From Fusarium oxysporum f. sp. lycopersici 4287 (taxonomy: Eukaryota > Ascomycota > Sordariomycetes > Hypocreales > Nectriaceae), in NCBI RefSeq assembly GCF_000149955.1, contig NC_030988.1, positions 5,464,255 to 5,528,254 on the forward strand: a stretch of DNA of 64,000 bases, written 5' to 3'. Each line of letters starts with the position of its first letter. Positions within the stretch are counted from its first letter, which is position 1. The translations under genes were made by a program, and so were the position numbers. The notes under the pieces were generated by a model. The model saw only the letters and a program-made list of their open reading frames with translations. It made no database searches and had not been told where the DNA came from. Below are positions 56,121 to 64,000 of this stretch, one piece after another.

Positions 56121-56680
56121 GTGGATAATTTGTTTCGCGGTAGTCCTACGTCATATTTTCCGCGGCACACGGCCGAGCTGGAGGCGATAGCAATGGCATT
56201 GCGATGCATGCCCGATGATCTGCAACGTCGGGACCTTACTATACTATTGAGTAGCCAGTCTTCACTCAGAGCAATCACGCGACCGCGACAGCAGTCCGGC
56301 CAGGTCACCGTTCGTCAGATCTATGAGCACGTCAAGCGACTGGGAAATGGAAATAACAGGGTCAAGATGATGTGGATACCATCCCAAGACGACGGCCTCA
56401 CCATGGGGGCATATGTGAGTGCAGACGCGCACCAGAGACGATAGAATATTTCCTGTTCCGATACACAAGATAGGAGACGGAGCGTGAAGTTATGCGACAG
56501 GGTAGGGTAAGGCATAATAGGAAACTTTTCTTTCTTTCTGGGTGGCAAGTCGGCTGCAGATGGACCTAAATGGGCACCCAACCTAGAGGCGGTGCGAGCG
56601 ACAGTTAAGTTTGCGATGGCAAGGGGAAGACTAAGTTAAGAAGGGAAGACAGAACATATTAAATATTAACACCAGTTAAC
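56121..56680 (+). pseudogene. LINE 3' fragment: RNase H domain and tail
   Basis: From 56121 to 56444 the frame encodes the end of a Tad-type LINE ORF2 RNase H domain: TAELEAIAMALRCMPDDLQ, DLTILLSSQSSLRAI, VRQIYEHVKRL and KMMWIPSQDDGLTMG. It is followed by a non-coding tail that contains the 68-bp repeat (56607-56674) also found at 35705. The reverse transcriptase part is missing, as in 5'-truncated LINE copies. Confidence 0.8.
56607..56674 (+). repeat. LINE tail-like repeat, copy B
   Basis: 61 of 68 bases match 35705-35772 without gaps; located just after the RNase H fragment, which identifies it as the LINE 3' tail. Confidence 0.65.
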
Positions 56681-56983
56681 ATCACAGTTGGCTACTAGCA
56701 TTGAATAGCCTCAAGTTGACAGATCATGCTTTGGCTGCTGAAGATGGGATGATGAATACTTGAAGAAGTCGGCATTCAAGCAGGCATGTCAAACAGAGTC
56801 AAGCAAGGCTAGAACGGAAAAGACTTAGCACGAGAAGTAGGGTACCTACTGGCCCTATGAGATTCGTTCTCCCGGGCGTAATAAACTCTATCTATCTATC
56901 TAACTGCGACATGATGCTTCTTAAGCATTAATGTGGCTTGAATTGGTGGCTTGGATAACCCTCGCCAGCTTAATAGTAAAACC

Positions 56984-58265
56984 TCAACCCATTGGTATAC
57001 TTGTTACAAAGACGGAAACATCCTCCTTTGAAGCTGGGGTACATGTTAGCATAACTCCATACAAGGAACAACTGTTACTTACATATGTCCCATCGATATC
57101 GCCGAGATTACCAAGGCCCAAATTCTGAGCATTGATGGTTAGCTCATGCTTCAGGATCTCGGCAGCCTTGATAACTCCATCAGTCCCATAGACAAGAGAG
57201 TACATGAATGAACGGCCGACACCGACTGCTCTGACACCCAACACGAGTAGCTTGAGGACGTCGCCCGCGGACCGAACACCGCCGTCGGCATAGACCTCGA
57301 TCTGCTGAAAGACCCCAGGTGCTTCCTGGAATCTGTTTTAATTTGTTAGAAGATGCTCCATGTTCAAATAAGCTGGATTAACTAGGACATACATCTCAAG
57401 CGCTGTCTCGAAGCCAGAGGGTGCTCCGTCGAGCTGACGCCCACCGTGATTTGACAGGTAAATAGCATCAACGCCGTGTTCAATAGCTTTCTTGGCATCA
57501 TCAGCGGTAGTGATGCCCTTCAAGAGAATAGGCAGGTCTGTTATGCTCTTGAGTTTGTCGTAGTAATCCCAGGTGATGCACGTAGCAGCAGAATCAGTTG
57601 AACCACCCCCCAGCGGGCAGCCCTCCATCGGTCACCATCACCAGCCGAATCAATAGTAAAGGCAATCGCTTTGGCGCCGTACTTTTCGACGCTATCGAGA
57701 TAGCCTTTGAGCTTGGCACCGTCCCAGCCCTTGTTGTAGAACTGCTGGAAGTAGACTTGGCCATCGGCTGCTGCGTCGGCAATCTCCTCCTGGCTCTTGG
57801 AGGCGCTCATAGAGGCGATATAGAGAATATTCTGGTTAGAGGCACCCTTGATGAGGTTTAACTCGCCGTCTTCGTGTAGGTATCCGCCTCCACCGCAAGA
57901 GGTGATGAAAAACGGCAGGGAAAAGTTGTAACCCAACATGTGTGTCGTAAAGGTCTCGTTGACTGACAGGATGTCAACCATGGTGCGAGGGCGGAATCTG
58001 TACGCTTGGAATGCCTCCTGGTTCATGCGTTACGACCCTTCAGTACCAGCGCCACCGGACAGAGCAGCATAGAGGCTCGAGTTGAGCACATTCTGAGCAG
58101 CCCATTCAAAGTCGTTGAGGCAGCAGATGTCGTCAAGAGGAGGCAGTGAGCCCTTTTCGATGCCGATCACTGCGTATCGAGCATCGGCTCCGTGTCTGGG
58201 GCATATAACCAGGGGCGGGCGGCCAAGACAATGCCCGAGAAAAAAAGCAACAAGATGAAATACAT
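56984..58265 (-). pseudogene. secreted FMN-dependent alpha-hydroxy-acid dehydrogenase (lactate oxidase-like), broken
   Basis: From 58265 a signal peptide is visible: MYFILLLFFSGIVLAARPWL. A frameshift follows near 58195, then GSLPPLDDICCLNDFEWAAQ. A stop comes just before MNQEAFQAYRFRPRTMVDI. The FMN-binding barrel continues with LPFFITSCGGGGYLHEDGE. A frameshift in the G-run at about 57603-57608 separates AGDGDRWRAARWG from GGSTDSAATCITWDYYDKL. The catalytic motif AIYLSNHGGRQLDGAPSGFE then follows. An intron at about 57391-57333 joins ALEI to FQEAPGVFQQIEVYADGGVR, and the chain ends around DGTYV. Such enzymes oxidise lactate or glycolate. At least two frameshifts and one stop make this copy non-functional. 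Confidence 0.85.
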
Positions 58266-58903
58266 TGAATCAGAAGAAAGACAGTATTGGATGGGAGAGT
58301 ATGAATCTGCTTGGTCTTTGTTGAGACTACCTAAGAGCAAGAAGGGAGCAAGGGCGATTTATAGCCTACGCCACTGTAGGTAGGTTTACGTTAATACTTC
58401 AACTTTTCATAATTCTTAAGAGAGCTGCAAAGATTCGCAAGTTGCTGTTCTGACTTACAACCATTTCTGTTCTACACGTAAGCTGGAACCAGGGGTGGTT
58501 TGGCGATGTTCGCCGGGCTTGGCACTCGAAGTCCGTAGGACTCCGTAAGCGCTATCACGATGGTAACCTCAAAGAGAATATTCAAACCTCCTTTTCACGA
58601 CTTCTTACGTAGAACATGACGCGGCAAGGAGCCAGAGTCAATCTCGTATTCCTGAAGCAATTACAACGTGATGACAATCTGACGGCTTGCGGTCAATACG
58701 TGGAAATCCAATCTTGCGACAAGCCTCAGCCACCGGAAATGGAGTCTTTCATTCAGTTAACAGGGAAAGTGACAACTCTATCATTCGAAAGACTCCGATG
58801 CATTTCGGACACTGAGGTATCAGGAAATGCGGGTGGTAACGGGCTGGTTCTTGAAAATGACATACGGGGGAACACTTCCGTTGACGGCTGATTTAGTGTC
58901 ATA
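58266..58903. other. spacer; right part may be LINE sequence
   Basis: A plus-strand frame at 58616-58891 has no known domain. Just left of the pogo element the minus strand stays open in register with the interrupted LINE reverse transcriptase for about 24 codons (to 58830), so a little LINE sequence may continue here. Confidence 0.35.
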
Positions 58904-61129
58904 CCATCCACAACCCCTCTCGCCACCACCCCTCTTTCGCCAGGCAAAATCAAAAAAGCTCTACCAAAACTCATCAACTTCACTTACACGGAATTTGACC
59001 AATTTGACGGAAATGCGTAAAATCATTCATTTAATGAGTCATAAGTAGATTTATCTATTGTACTCTGGTTTTTTTCACCATCCGCTGCGACCGCCTGGTT
59101 GGTTGGTGGGGTATGTTTTCCTCTCTGACTTCGATGACAGAACCAGCCTCCGATTCTGACTCTTGCTCGCTTGAAAAGACAAATTCCACCCCGACAGGCG
59201 TATAACGAGTCGCCCCTTCTGGTATGGGCTCCTTACCAGCTAGAGTCTCTCCAAGAGTCATAAAACGTTTGTTAGGATTCGGCACCGCCTTCCTCTTCTT
59301 CCCTCTTTTCAGCCAAGCCAATTCTTCCTCTAGGCTGGCAATCCTCTGCGTATGCGCCGCTACTGTCTGCTGGTGAGCTTCAAAGCCCTTGGCTATCACG
59401 TTTTACCGTCTCCGCGTCTTTGATGTTTTGTTCAAGCCAATATCACGAATTTGACGGCTCGTCTGTGGCGTATCGTCCGAGCCAAGATATGGCCTGGGTT
59501 CAGGAGTCACTCTTGGGCTGCCGTTTGGCTTATCTTATTGGATTTCAGGGTGCTGTAATGCTTTTGCACGTGAAATGGGCCAGTTTCTAGTGACCCTCCA
59601 GCTAGACAGTATATTCTTCTTAGTCATTCTAATTCAGCAAGCCTTAGCGTAGGCCCTAATAAAATTAACCTTGTCTATTGGAGTGGAATCAATTAATAAA
59701 GCGAACTTTTCTAACTCTTATCGATATATAACCTTTAATGCGTTAAATACTCCATTATCCAGTGGCTGGAGTCCATGAGAGCAGTGTGCTGGTAGATAGC
59801 AGCAAGAAACGTTGTTCAAAAAGCACGTGGCGATCCATTCATCCTTCCACCACTCAGCACTGATCGTGAGATGGGGGAAATGGAGGACATACTGTTGCAT
59901 GGCTTCCGTGACCATCTAAAATGATCAGTCTAGCGTCTGACTCGTCTGCAGGTGTTGTCTGGGGCAGATAAACTCTTTCAAGCCATTCAATGCCTATGTG
60001 GTCATTAGTCCACCAGTTGGGCGAAGTTATGTAATACCAGTCTGCTATCTGCTTGAACTCCTCAAGAAACCACTGTTTCTGGAGTTGTTTCCCTTTGAAT
60101 ATTATGCCAGGAGTCAAAGCGCGGCCGTCAGCAGTGATAGCTTCGATGAATGAAGTCCAATTCCGAGTTTGTGGTCCCTTGAGAAAGGCCTTGCGTTTCG
60201 GGTCTGCGCTTCCAACAACCAGGCTATCTAGACCTGAACCCAGAGGGTTAGTCGGCCAAAATTCAAGAATTGACGAGGAATAGATGTGAATGCTTGCCGA
60301 AACCAGTCATAATACCCCCCTCATCAACGTTGACGGTGTTTTCAGGCTTGATCCAACCATATTGGCCCTCCCTGATATCAAAGTACCAATGAACCGCTCT
60401 AGGTGCCTCATCATGAATGAAGAAATAATGAGAGCCTGAGGTGTCGATGGGGATGTGGATTGTGAGTGTACCGCGCTTGTGTTCCCAAGCTTGATTACCT
60501 AGTTACGTCCTAAGTCGGGATGTTCGCCCTGCTGTCTCAGCAGGCCCATGACGCAAGCGCGGATCTGACTGTGGGACGGAGCATAGCCCAAGGACTCCTG
60601 ACGGAGAATCCAGAGAGCCAGCCTATCCTCTTGGCTTTTGGACAAGCGTCGATGAGGGTGGATCTGCTCTTTCACGGCCCCGCGGCCGTTAAGTCTGTCT
60701 ATTAGAGTGCTCCGAGGTACTCCCCGTCTATGAGCGGCTTGAGGGGGCGAAAAGCCATTATCAGTAACATCCAATATAGCCTCTGCCATGTCTTCCTCGG
60801 TATATTTCCATCGAAGTCTCGATATAGGCATTTTTTTTGTCGTTGTCGCAGAAAAATGCCAAAAAACATAGAAAAGAGCGGTGAGGAAATTGATGATTGA
60901 ATTAACACTATTTCCATAGCACGGTATGCATACATCGCATACCCCGCACAGCCTTAGAGGGCTACAATCGTTAACTCCAATCATTTCTATAATCAGCAAA
61001 GGCATTGTCCTCCAAGTAGCTATTTATTTTGGCCAATATTTGTGTAAGTGAAGTTGATGAGTTTTGGTGAAGCTTTTTTTATTTTGCTTGCCGAAAGAGG
61101 GGTTATGCCGAAAGAGGGGTTGTGGATGG
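58904..61129 (-). mobile_element. pogo-like element (inactive) inserted in a LINE
   Basis: The element is 2,226 bp with TA on both sides (58902-58903 and 61130-61131). Inverted repeats of about 90 bp start CCATCCACAACCCCTC on each end and share CACCAAAACTCATCAACTTC further in (left copy has one change). TA duplication and a DDE_1 transposase place it in the pogo group of Tc1/mariner. Confidence 0.85.
59055..60831 (-). pseudogene. pogo-type DDE_1 transposase, broken
   Basis: It starts at 60831 with MPISRLRWKYTEEDMAEAI, a helix-turn-helix (FSPPQAAHRRGVPRSTLIDR) and a second HTH segment (LALWILRQESLGYAPSHSQI). A frameshift follows at about 60500. The core continues with GWIKPENTVNVDEGGIMTGF, then PGIIFKGKQLQKQWF, the second acidic motif ARLIILDGHGSHAT, and the third, AHCSHGLQPLDNGVFNALK, in other frames. 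The C-terminal coiled coil (QRIASLEEELAWLKRGKKRK) runs to 59055. Several frameshifts and stops make it dead. Confidence 0.85.
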
Positions 61130-61131
61130 TA

Positions 61132-63070
61132 TGCTTTCCGAGTGAAGTGTATGATCGCCGTCTTTTCTGCCTCGAAGGTCGCGCCACTTCTCCTTTCCCA
61201 GTCCAGTGCCTTCTTAATAATCTCTTTGATCCCATCACGGTTGCTCTCTGCCGTTGGACCTGTCACCCACGCCGTGAAATCGTCCACAAACGCTATCGCT
61301 CCCCCGTAGCAATCGATGCGCCGCTGTACAAGGTCTGCATTGAAGAAAAGAAACAGAATCGGAGACAGAGGTGAGCCTTGTGGCAGCCCAGCTTGTGGTA
61401 GACTTCGCATCTCGGATGTCTGTCCGTTGATCTGAATAGTCGCTGTGCGATGCGAGCAAAAGACTTCGATCCAGCGAAGCAGATCTTCCGGTATACCCCT
61501 TGCTCTCAGTCTTTGGATAAGTCTCTCCTTGCACACTCCGTTATAGGCTCCTTTAATGTCAAAGCTCACCAGGCTAAGGATCCACCGTCCCCGTCAGGCG
61601 GCGTAGATCTGCTCTTGCAGCAGCATCAGGGCCTGCTCAGCGGAACGCTGCTTGCGAGCTCCAAAGTGGTTTGTTGGCAGTAATCCCGTGTGTCTCAACA
61701 GCGTGCGAGATCCGTTCTGCGACAACTGCCTCTAATACTTTGCCTAGGATAGATAGGAGCGATATGGGCCTCCACGCCTTTGCGATCGAATAGTTTTCTT
61801 TATTTGGCTTCTTCTGTGGAATAATCTTAGCATGTCTCCATTGTTTCGGCAGCACTCCTTCTTCTAGCGATGCACGAAACAGCGAGAAGACTCGGTGCTT
61901 AACAGAGGGCCAGATCTCTTTCCAGACTGCTGCGGGGTAGTCCGTCCTCGCCAGGTGCTTTCCACGCCTTTGCCGAGAAGAGCTGTCGCTCTACCTCCTC
62001 CATAGTAACGTCTGGCATGACGATGGCGGCTCCGCGCTGAGGTCGTTTCCCTTCCTCTTCGATATGTTCCGGCAGTGGAGGGAAAAAGTTGGCTAACATC
62101 TCCTCGGCCTGTTCGATGTTGTTGGTCGTCCGTGTGCCGTTGGCCCTTGTAGGTTGGGGCACTTTGCCGAATGCTTTGTCATCTCCAGACTTGAGGTACT
62201 TTGCTGCCTTCCAGATGTTGTCGTTGTCAGCTAGAAACTCATTCCAGTGCGTCTTTTTCTGCTGTCTGATAGCACCATGATACTGTTTTGCTGCTCCCCT
62301 GGCCGTCTCCCCAAGCTCCTGACATGCCGATCCTGCTCGCCTCAATGCTCTGGTGCGATTCCTCCAGTGTGTATATATCTGCCGGAGTTGCGTGAGGTCT
62401 GAGGTCCACCAGCGTTTTGCGTAGGGTGACGGCTTAGCTCTGGGTGTCAGAGCGCGAACCGCCTCTAGCACCACTGCCATAAGCCTGTCAGTTTTCTGCT
62501 GTACGGTACCTTCCTCCAGCGTGGACCCTAATGCTGCGGCAATTCGAACGTTGATTTCCATCCATGGTGCGTTCTTGAGTAAGAGCCGTTCTTGAGCTTG
62601 GGGCAACGGGACGGAGACGTCGAACTCCGTCTCAATAGCACGATGATCGGACCCGTGCTCTGTACCGTGTATCATACACTTGACAGTCGAAGACGCTAGG
62701 TCCGCGGAAGCGAAGACCAGGTCGACTGTCGTCTCAAAATCTCCACCGCTTCCACGTCTTCGTTCTCTCGGGAGCAGGCTCATAAGCTCAAACTCAGTCA
62801 TAAGGCTGATGATCTGATCCGCTTCGCCTTGCCTCGTCAAGGATATCTCATCTCCTCCCCATAATTGGTCGTGTCGGTTGAAGTCTCCAACAATTACCAC
62901 ATCCACCAGTCTACCGGCTTGTCCTCTTACGTCTGAGATGACCTGACGCAGACCGTTGCAGGTGTCTTGTAAAGCTTAGGCGTCTCCTCCTGGCACATAA
63001 ACCGAAACAACCAGAACCAGCCGCTCAGGGAGTCGCAAGATGGCTGCCGTCATATCCGCTGTCTCGATCG
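61132..63070 (-). pseudogene. Tad-like LINE ORF2: endonuclease and reverse transcriptase, broken
   Basis: Reading right to left, the endonuclease domain shows VVSVYVPGGD, a stop near 62978, then [18 protein letters not shown] and [14 protein letters not shown]. The linker ([14 protein letters not shown]) leads to the reverse transcriptase: [11 protein letters not shown], a frameshift near 61930, PQKKPNKENYSIAKAWRPI, further breaks near 61640 and 61580, then VSFDIKGAYNGVCKERLIQR, GLPQGSPLSPILF and the catalytic AFVDDFTAWVTGP. The frame is cut at 61131 by the pogo-like element. At least three breaks, plus loss of the 3' half, make it inactive. Confidence 0.88.
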
Positions 63071-63327
63071 GTATCTGCTCTGCCTCCACATCCTTGTTTA
63101 CCTACAACATGCTTCGGATCGGCCACCTGCCCTCTCTCTAAACCGTGGGGACTATCTTCACCCATCTGGGGTATCCCATAGGGACCGTTAGTAGCTTGCT
63201 GTCCTTTTGGTCTGCCTGGGGCTCTTAGATCGCTATTGCTGCATAATCTTAAAGTTACTTATCGTTCATGAGGCTCTCATGTACCATATCCTGCTTTCTC
63301 ACATTCAGTTGAATTACCTGCAACAAC

Positions 63328-63648
63328 TTACTTATGCCATCTAGGGTAAAGTTTCAGGCAATTTCTACTAAATGACTCATGCGAACCGCTGCAGAGGGCG
63401 CACCTGGGTATCTGTGCCTGGCACTTACTGTGATGGTGGCCTTCGGCGGCGCACCTTGCATATACTCGATTCTTACTGCATGAGAATGCCTTGTGACTGA
63501 GCTTTTGGCAGTTATAGCATTGTTCTGGTCCAGTGGTCTGCTCAAATATACTCATATATGCCGATTCACCTGCGATGAGAAAGTAGTGTTCCTGCGGTAA
63601 TTGGTCCGAACAGTTGTTCACCAAGTCGATCTCTCCAAAATTGCACAC
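63328..63648 (-). pseudogene. LINE ORF1 zinc-knuckle fragment
   Basis: The 106-residue frame contains CCHC-type knuckles: CYNCQKLSHKAFSC, then CAAEGHHHSKC and CALCSGSHESFSRNC. This is the nucleic-acid-binding C-terminus of a Tad-type ORF1, lying 5' of the ORF2 relic in the expected order. The N-terminal half is not recognisable in the remaining 350 bases to the window edge. Confidence 0.8.
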
Positions 63649-64000
63649 TTTGTATCAGGCGACTTGGAAGAAATAACGGACATGTTGCATCACGTTATAG
63701 TCCGGCGACATCGAATTAATCTGACGGCAGAAAATTACGCTTCAAAGATTTCCATCTCGCATCAACCTTTTCTTGCACCTCGCTCAATTCGTCAATCACA
63801 ATGAGATCTATTATCTACATTCTTTTATCAGTAAGGGTGGCCTTGGCGACCAAGCTCTTGGCCCAAAAGCCACAGATGGGTGAGTGCTATCGACAATATG
63901 CCGCTGCAAATACTTGTGCTGACCTAGGAAAGGCTGGAATTCGTGAAATAGCTTCAAACTCAACGTGAGCGACGAGCTGATTAGGTCAACCACTAATGCC
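63649..64000. other. window edge, no further recognised feature
   Basis: Probably the decayed upstream part of LINE ORF1; short frames on both strands give no recognisable domain. Confidence 0.35.

Overview
The window looks like an accessory, transposon-rich part of the genome of a filamentous ascomycete, most likely a Fusarium of the F. oxysporum type. The evidence is short 45-60 bp introns, Zn2Cys6 and GATA regulators, HET and NACHT/ankyrin gene relics, and a transposon set typical of Fusarium: a Hop-like Mutator element, pogo/Fot elements, hAT, piggyBac-like, Tc1/mariner and Tad-like LINE copies. Many dead copies carry C-to-T or G-to-A nonsense changes of the kind left by repeat-induced point mutation (RIP). 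Exon models were read by eye from splice sites and frame.

Layout. 1-1.6 kb is a broken pogo/Fot transposase. 3.0-17.2 kb is a compact block of seven apparently intact genes: two anhydro-sugar kinases of the AnmK/levoglucosan kinase family, a DUF89 (ARMT1-type) sugar-phosphate phosphatase-like protein, two MFS sugar transporters and two Zn2Cys6 regulators. Three divergent promoters link kinase 1 to the phosphatase, regulator 1 to transporter 1, and kinase 2 to transporter 2. 17.6-21.0 kb is a dead hAT element. 21.3-24.6 kb holds a LINE ORF1 scrap, a dead HET gene and a small Ecl1-like gene. 25.4-29.4 kb holds piggyBac-like relics and a MITE. 29.8-34.3 kb is an NsdD-like GATA factor gene split by an apparently intact hAT element with a perfect 8-bp target duplication.

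35.7-38.6 kb has an NLR-like (NACHT-ankyrin-ZZ) pseudogene lying against a seven-helix membrane protein gene. 39-42.4 kb holds hAT and mariner scraps, a RING-type gene and a piggyBac-derived MITE. 43-44.2 kb is a second, dead membrane protein of the same family. 44.9-50.0 kb is a piggyBac-like element with an intact Hop-like Mutator element nested inside it, shown by a 9-bp duplication. 50.7-52.1 kb is an intact multi-span membrane protein gene. 52.6-64 kb is relics: an AT-rich mariner, a dead zinc-type dehydrogenase, LINE pieces, a dead secreted FMN-dependent hydroxy-acid dehydrogenase, and a pogo element inserted into a LINE reverse transcriptase.

The best candidate system is the 3.0-17.2 kb block. 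Its parts fit uptake of a sugar or anhydro-sugar, phosphorylation by two kinases, a phosphatase that could clear unwanted sugar phosphates, and local control by two regulators. The substrate cannot be read from sequence; levoglucosan or another 1,6-anhydro sugar is the best guess.
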